From a virus: a stretch of DNA of 22,760 nucleotides. This document shows positions 16,749 through 22,760 of this stretch, piece after piece. The notes under the pieces were generated by a model. The model was not told where the DNA came from. It saw nothing but the letters and a program-made list of their open reading frames with translations, and searched no databases. The DNA lies in IMG/VR virus record IMGVR_UViG_3300027974_000170, positions 1-22,760 of that record; one strand, given 5' to 3'. The stretch's first letter is position 1, and every line of letters starts with the position of its first letter. The translations under genes were made by a program, and so were the position numbers.

Positions 16749-16915
16749 TATTTCCTAAAAAATATCTTTTTAAATTTCCTTAACATATTAGAGGCAGATT
16801 GTTTATTTTTTTCATAAGCAGCGTCTGTTCTTTCAGTAAAGGCATGGCTCTTAAAGTACGGGTTGAATTGAAGGTCTGTAAAGTGCCTTCTAGGGATTCT
16901 TTTATAAGGAGTCAT
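16748..16915 (-). CDS. Small basic protein, 55 residues, function unknown
   Basis: The frame runs from ATG at 16915 to TAA at 16748 and fills what would otherwise be a gap. It begins MTPYKRIPRRHFTDLQFNPY and ends with a basic helix (MLRKFKKIFFRK). There is no Shine-Dalgarno; a good promoter places the transcript start within one base of the ATG. Its stop overlaps the start of the LamG gene. A short basic protein could bind nucleic acid or a membrane, or the ORF could mainly serve to bring ribosomes to the LamG gene. Confidence 0.7.
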   Translation of the reverse strand: MTPYKRIPRRHFTDLQFNPYFKSHAFTERTDAAYEKNKQSASNMLRKFKKIFFRK

Positions 16916-16922
16916 ATTTAAT

Positions 16923-16950
16923 ATTATACTACAACAACTGCCAAAATCAA
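16923..16950 (-). promoter_or_regulatory. Promoter for the 55-residue ORF / LamG unit, leaderless
   Basis: Minus strand: TTGATT, 16 bases, TATAAT (hexamer at 16923-16928). The box ends 7 bases before the ATG at 16915, so the predicted first base is 16916 or 16915. The -35 overlaps the end of the preceding gene. Confidence 0.65.
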
Positions 16951-17411
16951 GAGTCTAGTTTTTTATCAATTCCCAGATTTGATAAGAATCTTTCTGGGTC
17001 AAATCTCCAATTATCTTTGGCAAATGAGGTCATTATTTCCATGCAGGTATCTTCGTATGCTTGAATTGAGATTAAAGGCTTTAATTTCAATAGGGTCTCT
17101 GTGACATCAATATAATTTGTTCTTAAAAAGCTAGGGTCTCCAGCCTGATTTCTCTTAAAGACCTTTTCATTAATTCTTCCATTGGGCTCATACAATCTAA
17201 CTGTTAGATACTGCTTTGCAAAGCCCCAGTCTTCATACATATTATATGCTTCTGCTGCTTCAATTGCGTTAGGAAAGAAGATAATTGATCTTGCTGGTTC
17301 TTCCCCGTCTCTTGCAATTGTAAGCATATAGGCATCACCTTTTTTATTAGCTACCGCTTCAAGATACTCTTTAACTACATCGTGATGCTCTTGCTTTAGT
17401 TGTCCGCTCAT
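16947..17411 (-). CDS. Unrecognised 154-residue protein
   Basis: No family recognised. The sequence is a mixed alpha/beta cytosolic-looking protein: helical start (HHDVVKEYLEAVANKKGD), strand AYMLTIARDGEE, then RSIIFFPNAIEAAEAYNMYE and YLTVRLYEPNGRI, and a C-terminal helical part (YEDTCMEIMTSFAKDNW). It is the last gene of the enzyme cluster, read with the methyltransferase through a TAATG overlap. An ATG at 17420 would add three residues (MDV); I prefer 17411 because of the overlap. Confidence 0.75.
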   Translation of the reverse strand: MSGQLKQEHHDVVKEYLEAVANKKGDAYMLTIARDGEEPARSIIFFPNAIEAAEAYNMYEDWGFAKQYLTVRLYEPNGRINEKVFKRNQAGDPSFLRTNYIDVTETLLKLKPLISIQAYEDTCMEIMTSFAKDNWRFDPERFLSNLGIDKKLDS

Positions 17412-17998
17412 TACGTCCATCCCATGTTAAAATGTTCTCTATATTCTAGATAATCAATTGCATACGGGTCTACCCACCAGTCTTCATGCCATTGCCTTAC
17501 AACTAGCTTATAGCCGAGAGAGGATAAGATTTCTCGTTGGGCTTCTCTCATGCCTTTATTATTATATTCAATTTGGGCATCATGCTCAAAAGTTATTATA
17601 GAGTATCTGTATTTGCTTAATGGAACTGCTAATAGTCCATGCAGTGTTAGATAGGGATTTCCTACAGCATTTCCTTGTGGCGTATATCCAGCATCAATAT
17701 CTACTTGCAGGTAATCAATTTGTTTTGGGAAATTATTTTCTTCAAAATATGAAAGGTAATTAAAATGCGTAGCATCTCCAAGGATACATGGGTTTTTTCT
17801 ATTTGATACAAACTCTGCGTGTCTTTGCTTGTCTATCTCAAATGATACGCCGTTCCAATTATAGTCTGTTTCTAGATGATAGGTGTTGCTTCCTTGCTTT
17901 GAATCAAAAGCACCAAGCTCTACGTAAAACCCATTTTCTTTATTTTTAAGTAACTGAGTAACAAATCTTTCTTGACCACTATTACCTTTATATTCCAT
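17411..17998 (-). CDS. FkbM-like SAM-dependent methyltransferase
   Basis: 195 residues. A Rossmann motif I is visible at 24-32 (FYVELGAFDS). An acidic residue ends the second strand (VSFEID, about 51-56). IDYLQVDID at 94-102 fits motif IV of FkbM (Methyltransf_21) proteins, and SIITFEHD follows at 133-140. FkbM enzymes usually methylate sugar or other hydroxyl oxygens. Next to hydroxylating oxygenases, methylation of a newly made hydroxyl or of a glycan is a natural guess, but no substrate can be read. The ATG at 17998 has TTGGAG 7 bases upstream and overlaps the previous gene by 11 bases. Confidence 0.7.
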   Translation of the reverse strand: MEYKGNSGQERFVTQLLKNKENGFYVELGAFDSKQGSNTYHLETDYNWNGVSFEIDKQRHAEFVSNRKNPCILGDATHFNYLSYFEENNFPKQIDYLQVDIDAGYTPQGNAVGNPYLTLHGLLAVPLSKYRYSIITFEHDAQIEYNNKGMREAQREILSSLGYKLVVRQWHEDWWVDPYAIDYLEYREHFNMGWT

Positions 17999-18575
17999 TT
18001 ATTTCTCCAAAAACATCTTTATTCAAAGACACAACTTCATTTAGTTTATGCTTTGCAAACATTGTAGATATGTATCTAGTTATATTATCTTGAACTGGAA
18101 GTGTTCCATGAAGTATCTCTCCAGCATGCAGAAGCAATGATCCTGCAATTGGTTTATGGGTTATCCCAAGATCTGGATACCTTAGCTCTCCGCCTTTATA
18201 GTCATCATTATAATAAATAACTACTCCATAAAAAACCTGTTCTCCATTAAGTCTGTGGCCATCATGATCATCTGTATGCTCACCAAGGGCATCGTTTAGC
18301 ATATATCTTTGAAGATTTATTCCAGTTACTTCTAGATTTCCATTAAATAAATTACAGACTCTTTTATATATATCACTAAATATAGACTCTTTATTTACTA
18401 AACTGCTATTTAAAACTTTGTCTGTCCAAAAATCATACTGTATACCCTCTTCAGACCAATCTAAATTATCTTTAGATTCAGCAAACTGCATTACCTGATC
18501 AAGCTCGTCTTGTGTTATAAAATTTTGTATTTCATAAACTTGATCAGATAACTTTGCAATTTTATAGTCTAACAT
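17988..18575 (-). CDS. 2-oxoglutarate/Fe(II)-dependent oxygenase E
   Basis: 195 residues with a full prolyl-4-hydroxylase-like double-stranded beta helix. Metal ligands are H100 and D102 (GEHTDDHDG) and H156 (EILHGTL); R167 (NITRYI) should bind the 2-oxoglutarate carboxylate. The shared strand motif is IYYNDDYKGGELRYPDLG. It should hydroxylate or otherwise oxidise an unknown protein, sugar or small-molecule substrate. The ATG at 18575 is preferred over a TTG three bases upstream; neither has a Shine-Dalgarno, and the previous stop is 9 bases away, so reinitiation is likely. Confidence 0.88.
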   Translation of the reverse strand: MLDYKIAKLSDQVYEIQNFITQDELDQVMQFAESKDNLDWSEEGIQYDFWTDKVLNSSLVNKESIFSDIYKRVCNLFNGNLEVTGINLQRYMLNDALGEHTDDHDGHRLNGEQVFYGVVIYYNDDYKGGELRYPDLGITHKPIAGSLLLHAGEILHGTLPVQDNITRYISTMFAKHKLNEVVSLNKDVFGEINGI

Positions 18576-18583
18576 CAACTACA

Positions 18584-19342
18584 TTATTCTTGGTTTTGTT
18601 CGTGATAGGCCTTTATGTATTCTTCTGATGGTCCACCTGGGCCACCTACAACATAACCATCAACAAATATAAATCCAGGAGTAATAAACTTTTCTCCTTC
18701 TTTCATAATATGAACTTGGTGCTTGTATGGATCTGTAGATGGGAAAATTAATGCGCTTCCAGCTTTTGGCTTTGCAGTAAATGTGACCATGTCTTTAGTC
18801 CTTGGGTCTAGCGCATCATCTGGTGGTCTAAGATGACCATTCATTTCTAATCTTAGATCTTCTGGTCTAATAACAAACGATATTTCTCCGCCTTCATAGT
18901 CATCATTCCAGTAAATAATAATTGACCACTCTAGGCTATTATCTCCAGCTTGTCTATCAAAGTGAGCTCCCATTGCACAGCCTGGAATATACTTTTGTAT
19001 ACCAACAAACGGTGATACGTTTGGAACTCCCTTAAGGCCTCGATCAACAATAAAAGACTCTGATATATTCTTAATAGCATTTCTAATTGTTGATATAATT
19101 AGGTCGACATCTTTTCTTAAATCATCATCTAGGTTTTCTACTTCAGAAAGGTTAAAATCTTTTTTCTTTCCAAAGATGTTGCCGTCTCTGCTACTTGAAT
19201 TCCAGTTTTTCCAGCTTGGAATAACCTTATGAACTCTTTCATCAGAATCAAGCTTATTAACTAAATCAATAATTGCCTGGGGGTTCTCAATTACATCTGA
19301 ATACATGTAAACATTTTCATGTAATTTTTCTTCTAGCTTCAT
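18584..19342 (-). CDS. 2-oxoglutarate/Fe(II)-dependent oxygenase D
   Basis: 252 residues. Metal ligands are H127 and D129 (GAHFDRQAG) and H208 (PYKHQVH; H211 is an alternative). The strand motif is IYWNDDYEGGEISFV. A polar insert at about 160-188 (LEMNGHLRPPDDALDPRTKD) precedes the fold's second half. The expected 2-oxoglutarate-binding Arg is replaced by Lys (about K218 in EGEKFITPG). The end is Gly/Pro-rich (VVGGPGGPSEEYIKAYHEQN). GAGGAG lies 8 bases before the ATG, which overlaps the previous stop as ATGA. The substrate is unknown. Confidence 0.85.
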   Translation of the reverse strand: MKLEEKLHENVYMYSDVIENPQAIIDLVNKLDSDERVHKVIPSWKNWNSSSRDGNIFGKKKDFNLSEVENLDDDLRKDVDLIISTIRNAIKNISESFIVDRGLKGVPNVSPFVGIQKYIPGCAMGAHFDRQAGDNSLEWSIIIYWNDDYEGGEISFVIRPEDLRLEMNGHLRPPDDALDPRTKDMVTFTAKPKAGSALIFPSTDPYKHQVHIMKEGEKFITPGFIFVDGYVVGGPGGPSEEYIKAYHEQNQE

Positions 19343-20085
19343 TTGTCGTTCTCCTCTATTTTATATTTATTTCCATCTAGATCTATTCGGTATCCTTCTT
19401 TTAATGCATCTTGCCATTCTGACTTTATAACTTCCTGCTCTTCTCTAATTTTTTTCATTTCTGCATCCCAAGCGTCTATTGTTTCTTGTGGATATGATTC
19501 TGGTGACCGATCATCCCAAAATGAACCTAGGGTGTATCTTATTCCAGAAGTTATCATTGTAACCTCATGAGTATTATCAAAGCCTCCTGCAAAAGCTGCT
19601 AGCGTTCCAGTCTCTGGGACAAGTGTATGATTTTGCTTGTTAAATATTAACTGACCGCCCTCAAACTCATCATTTAAATACAAGAAGGCTGCGTATCTAC
19701 TTCTTTCAAATGGGCCAGTGTTTCCCTGCAAATCTGTATTGTCAGAATGCTCTTTAGCATAAGCTCCTGGCTCCCACTTTTGAGCATGAAATCCAATTTT
19801 ATGAATATCAAATGAAGAATTTCCATGCACCTCAGCTACAGCATCAATAATTCTATTTTGAAGAACTGAAAAAAAATCTGATGGCAAGCCGAACTGCTCT
19901 AGTTCTTCATCTCCGTCTTGGGGCAAAACTGATGAGTATGATTCATAGAAAGTGATAGGTGTCCAAGATAGCTTTTCATTTGCAACCTGCGCTTCTAAAA
20001 CTTTTATAATTGCGGAAGATTCTTCTTTTGTTAAAAAGTTTTTAAACACTAAAATATCTGGCGTTAATCTTTCTGAAATACTCAT
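19339..20085 (-). CDS. 2-oxoglutarate/Fe(II)-dependent oxygenase C
   Basis: 248 residues. Metal ligands are H113 and D115 (KEHSDNTDL) and H173 (FDNTHEVTMI); R183 (SGIRYTLGSFWDD) is the 2-oxoglutarate ligand. The strand motif is LYLNDEFEGGQLIF. The last 50 residues are a charged helix (DAEMKKIREEQEVIKSEWQD) not needed for catalysis. The N-terminus (DILVFKNFLTKEE) is the helix-start pattern common to P4H-like phage oxygenases. GGAG lies 10 bases upstream and the start overlaps the previous stop as ATGA. Confidence 0.88.
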   Translation of the reverse strand: MSISERLTPDILVFKNFLTKEESSAIIKVLEAQVANEKLSWTPITFYESYSSVLPQDGDEELEQFGLPSDFFSVLQNRIIDAVAEVHGNSSFDIHKIGFHAQKWEPGAYAKEHSDNTDLQGNTGPFERSRYAAFLYLNDEFEGGQLIFNKQNHTLVPETGTLAAFAGGFDNTHEVTMITSGIRYTLGSFWDDRSPESYPQETIDAWDAEMKKIREEQEVIKSEWQDALKEGYRIDLDGNKYKIEENDK

Positions 20086-20813
20086 TTATTTATATCTCCA
20101 TCTAGTAGTGTTCTATGATATTTTTTATTTGGATCTGGTTGGTTTTCTCCAGTATGCTCTAAAATTTCCCAGAAAAATGGACAAGTGTATCTTATAGCAC
20201 CTTTAATTTCAGTTACTCCGTGGATATAATTCATATCGCCTGGGAAAAAATAAGCTGCTCCCTTTTTAGGTTTAAATTGAACTCCCTGTAGTGGAAAATA
20301 TAATTCCCCACCTTCGTAATCATCATTCAAATAAAATAAGCTTGATAGATCGTAGTATGGAAAATCATTTGGCAATCCAATATCTGGAAGTTCATGAAGC
20401 TCTTTATCTGCATGTGGTTTCTGGAACTGTCCAGGAAGCCAACGAACAATTGTTGTTCCAGTTGGAGTTACTTTAACTTTATAAAAATCTTCAACAATTG
20501 GTTTTAGTCTTTCAAACAAACCCTGGAGAACGGGCCTAATTGCTGGATCATTTTTGTCTAAAGATGGGCTTGTGCAGACTCTATCTTTCCAATAATTATG
20601 ATCATATACGGTTGTACCATTTTCATTTACATGGCTCTCCGTTACATCCCAAATGGTAATCTTTCTAGCAGCTGCTTCAAGAAACTCTATTTCTTCTTGT
20701 GTCATAAAGTTTTCTAGCTCAACTATCATGTCCTTGCCAGATCCAAAAAATCCAGATGGGGTTAAAGATGGAGTCTTGTATACGACTGAAGCGTCTTGAT
20801 TTGTTTGATTCAT
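20082..20813 (-). CDS. 2-oxoglutarate/Fe(II)-dependent oxygenase B
   Basis: 243 residues. Metal ligands are H134 and D136 (QKPHADKELH) and H198 (NYIHGVTEI); R208 (GAIRYTCPFFWE) is the 2-oxoglutarate ligand. The motif FYLNDDYEGGELYFPLQG is closest to that of oxygenase A. The N-terminus has DMIVELENFMTQEEIEFLEA, the usual opening. The ATG at 20813 lies exactly 6 bases behind an extended -10 box, so it may be read from a leaderless mRNA as well as by read-through from upstream genes. Confidence 0.9.
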   Translation of the reverse strand: MNQTNQDASVVYKTPSLTPSGFFGSGKDMIVELENFMTQEEIEFLEAAARKITIWDVTESHVNENGTTVYDHNYWKDRVCTSPSLDKNDPAIRPVLQGLFERLKPIVEDFYKVKVTPTGTTIVRWLPGQFQKPHADKELHELPDIGLPNDFPYYDLSSLFYLNDDYEGGELYFPLQGVQFKPKKGAAYFFPGDMNYIHGVTEIKGAIRYTCPFFWEILEHTGENQPDPNKKYHRTLLDGDINK

Positions 20814-20819
20814 ATTCTT

Positions 20820-20828
20820 ATTATATCA
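20820..20828 (-). promoter_or_regulatory. Extended -10 promoter for oxygenase B onward, leaderless
   Basis: Minus strand TGA-TATAAT, then AAGAAT, then ATG. With +1 seven bases past the last base of the -10 box, the first transcribed base is the A of the start codon. No good -35 is seen, as allowed for extended -10 promoters. It sits in the 12-base gap between two genes. Confidence 0.6.
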
Positions 20829-21542
20829 TTTCTCATTGCTTGAAGTAAGGTCAGTAATTTTTAACTTTAAAGACTTAACCTCATGGCTTCCAAGGACGGT
20901 GCCATCGTAATCTACTGCATCTCTATAGAAATTTGTGAATCCACCTGATTGAGTAATTTTATCCCAGGCCTTAAGTCTCGCTTGTCTACGTATATGCTCT
21001 GACTCAGTAAATACTTTATCTTTTACTTCGAGCTCTACATTTTGATACTCTGACAAAGATATAGGGATAAATGTTGCCACTGGCATGCCCGCTGGAATCT
21101 TTATAACAGTATTCGGTCTTGTTATTTTCCATGCAATTGGTATGCCCTCTTTTAAAACAGATGTTGAAATAATTGTTGTAAATGGAGTAGCTCCATCTAC
21201 AAAAAAATTAGGAGGAACTATTTGAAGCATTGAAACATTTGGATCCGTCTCAAAGAAAAACCCAGAGTAAAAACTAATTGTGCCATTTGCTCTTTGGCCA
21301 GTAGCAACTTGTGCTGGATCCGATATTATCTTTACATGATCTGGAGTCGTATCTGAAATACCATCCCAACTGAACTCAATATCATCTAAAAATGAGATTG
21401 ACCAACCAATTGTATTTGCCAAAGAAACTGGAAAACATTTGTATGCATGGGCATTTAGAGTTTCATCCATCCAGTCTCTTTTAACTTTAGTTTGTTCTAT
21501 TTTAGACCTAGTCTGTTTATTTTTATAGGCTGTTATTTTCAT
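20826..21542 (-). CDS. DUF6065-family protein
   Basis: 238 residues. The pattern FPVSLANTIGWSISF, then FSWDGISDTTPDHVKI, the Gly/Tyr/Phe strand TISFYSGFFFETDPN, then LQIVPPNFFVDGATPF and IKIPAGMPVATFIPISL is what I recall for DUF6065, a beta-rich family of unknown function found in phages and bacteria. The C-terminal third is charged and helical. A start at 21542 (MKITAYKNK) is chosen, overlapping the previous gene by 20 bases; an upstream in-frame reading to 21605 would overlap by 83. It sits among oxygenase genes and may act with them. Family from memory, unverified. Confidence 0.7.
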   Translation of the reverse strand: MKITAYKNKQTRSKIEQTKVKRDWMDETLNAHAYKCFPVSLANTIGWSISFLDDIEFSWDGISDTTPDHVKIISDPAQVATGQRANGTISFYSGFFFETDPNVSMLQIVPPNFFVDGATPFTTIISTSVLKEGIPIAWKITRPNTVIKIPAGMPVATFIPISLSEYQNVELEVKDKVFTESEHIRRQARLKAWDKITQSGGFTNFYRDAVDYDGTVLGSHEVKSLKLKITDLTSSNEK

Positions 21543-22233
21543 TGATTTCGTTATCCCATTTTGGATCATACATCTCTTGAGTATGAAATTTTTTACTATA
21601 GTCAAGCATAGTTACTATAGAATATTTTGTTCCTTTGGTTACAGCTTTTGCTTGATGAGGGTACATAAAGTTAGATGGGAAAATATAAAGGTCTCCAGCT
21701 CTTGGCTTAATATCTAGGCCCTGAAGTCTAAAATACAATCCTCCATCATCATAGTCATCGTTAACATAACCAACCAAGGACACAACGCAATTATAAGAAT
21801 ATCCGTGGTCTTGGTGCTCCATAAAATGTTGGCTTTCTCCATATTTAATAAAATTAAAAGCTTCCCAATATTTAAGCTCCATAATATTATGCGCTTTGCA
21901 GTAATCTACAACTACTGGATATTGAGCATCATAAACATCTTGCCATAGAGATTTTAACTTTTCAGCATCTTCACTTTTATCAAGAGCTATATCGCTTTTT
22001 TTAAATTTGAAATCTACGCAATCTCTATAGTCTGGCATTAACTGTTGATACCCAACATAAGCTGGCTGATAAGAATATCTTTTTTCTTTACTGCCAACTG
22101 GACCAACTGAGCCTTCAAGTCTATTTATAATGTCAAATTCTTTTTTTAATACGTCTCTATATACAAATATTCCAGGAGCCAACTCTTCTTTGCTACTCCA
22201 TGTTGGAGATGTGCTTTTCTTTTCTGTTGTCAT
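21523..22233 (-). CDS. 2-oxoglutarate/Fe(II)-dependent oxygenase A
   Basis: 236 residues. Metal ligands are H140 and D142 (FMEHQDHGY) and H193 (FMYPHQAKAV). The position of the 2-oxoglutarate Arg holds a Lys (K203, KGTKYSIVTMLDY). The strand motif is GYVNDDYDDGGLYFRLQG. It opens with APGIFVYRDVLKKEFDII, the usual start of these phage enzymes. The ATG overlaps the previous stop as ATGA with a weak GAGA ribosome site. The substrate is unknown. Confidence 0.88.
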   Translation of the reverse strand: MTTEKKSTSPTWSSKEELAPGIFVYRDVLKKEFDIINRLEGSVGPVGSKEKRYSYQPAYVGYQQLMPDYRDCVDFKFKKSDIALDKSEDAEKLKSLWQDVYDAQYPVVVDYCKAHNIMELKYWEAFNFIKYGESQHFMEHQDHGYSYNCVVSLVGYVNDDYDDGGLYFRLQGLDIKPRAGDLYIFPSNFMYPHQAKAVTKGTKYSIVTMLDYSKKFHTQEMYDPKWDNEINENNSL

Positions 22234-22751
22234 TTATATTCTCTCTTTTTCCAAATTTTTGACTTATACACTCCACCGTCGGGCTGACGATAAAACTTTG
22301 CATTATCCATTAGTTTTTTTTGCATTTCTTTTACATCAAGATACTCAACTTCGTGGCTCCAGTCTTCTCTTTTAAATGGAAGTACTTGTAGAAATGGTGT
22401 GCCTTTTGGGACAGTTCCTTCCCAATCTTTTGCAATAAAAAATGGAAATGTACCAAGTAAGTGGACCTCATCATTATCAACAATACCGCTGGTATTCAAG
22501 AAAGGCAAATCAAATCTATTCATTGGTGTCATAAATAATGCACTGTATCCTTTTGGAACTTGAATTCCCCATTCTGGGTACCAAGCAAAATGATCTTCGT
22601 GATAACCAACTGGAGATGGAAATTGCTGCATAGGAGGTCTTTCTGTTACAAAGCCTACATGCTTTTTATCTTTTATCTCTACAGATATTTTTCCCTTTTT
22701 ATTTTTTGAAAAAAATAAATCGCATGGCGTGCTTAATACATATCCAGTCAT
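22230..22751 (-). CDS. Jelly-roll-like protein related to DUF6065
   Basis: 173 residues. It shares an order of motifs with the DUF6065 protein downstream: an aromatic strand (FAWYPEWGIQVPKGYSALFM), TPMNRFDLPFLNTSGIVDN, then FPFFIAKDWEGTVPKGTPFL and VLPFKREDW, ending in a charged helix. This looks like a cupin-like beta fold, but no metal site is obvious. The function is unknown. The ATG at 22751 is 9 bases from the window edge, so the real start could lie outside. Its stop overlaps the next oxygenase gene. Confidence 0.65.
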   Translation of the reverse strand: MTGYVLSTPCDLFFSKNKKGKISVEIKDKKHVGFVTERPPMQQFPSPVGYHEDHFAWYPEWGIQVPKGYSALFMTPMNRFDLPFLNTSGIVDNDEVHLLGTFPFFIAKDWEGTVPKGTPFLQVLPFKREDWSHEVEYLDVKEMQKKLMDNAKFYRQPDGGVYKSKIWKKREYK

Positions 22752-22760
22752 AAATGCATC

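Noticed and set aside
1-22760. tRNA genes, CRISPR arrays, insertion sequences, attachment sites, terminase or integrase
   Set aside because: None was seen on reading both strands; coding sequence fills nearly all of the window, and the longest intergenic gap is about 105 bases.

Overview
The window is a piece of a tailed-phage (siphovirus-type) genome, or a prophage-like copy of one. It is AT-rich, and every supportable gene lies on the minus strand, so transcription runs from the right end of the window to the left. It holds the late virion-building module from just before the portal to most of the tail tape measure, preceded by a cluster of accessory enzyme genes. No terminase, integrase, lysis, replication or tRNA gene is visible. 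The host cannot be read directly. Four start codons lie 6 to 9 bases behind a sigma-A-type -10 box, which implies leaderless or near-leaderless mRNAs. That, plus AT-richness and an array of 2-oxoglutarate oxygenases, would fit phages of low-GC aquatic Actinobacteria, but this is inference.

Region 1 (about 22760 to 16947, in transcription order): a jelly-roll-like protein related to DUF6065; a 2-oxoglutarate/Fe(II) oxygenase; a DUF6065 protein; four more 2OG/Fe(II) oxygenases; a FkbM-like methyltransferase; and an unrecognised 154-residue protein. Genes overlap or nearly touch. All five oxygenases keep the HxD...H metal triad and share an NDD(Y/F)xGG-type strand motif, yet they differ enough to suggest different substrates.

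Region 2 (16915 to 14577): a 55-residue basic ORF, a 587-residue LamG-type lectin protein that is a likely virion-surface or adhesion protein, and a small conserved-looking protein coupled to the portal. Region 3 (14580 to 7361): portal, prohead protease with a C-terminal scaffold (and an internal start that would make free scaffold), HK97-fold major capsid protein, a SAP-like small protein, head-tail adaptor, head-closure protein, a neck/tail-completion candidate and a tail terminator. Region 4 (7256 to 1): tail tube protein, the two tail-assembly chaperone frames joined by a canonical -1 slippery heptamer, and a very large tape measure protein (at least 1902 residues, running off the left edge).

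Transcription appears segmented. Six candidate sigma-A promoters precede the genes starting at 20813, 16915, 14921, 12943, 10460 and 6375. Two clear intrinsic terminators directly follow the two most abundant virion proteins (capsid and tail tube), each followed at once by a new extended -10 promoter with a strong Shine-Dalgarno sequence. The most unusual items are the five-oxygenase/two-DUF6065/methyltransferase array, the leaderless starts, the internal scaffold start, and a kinase-like segment inside the tape measure.
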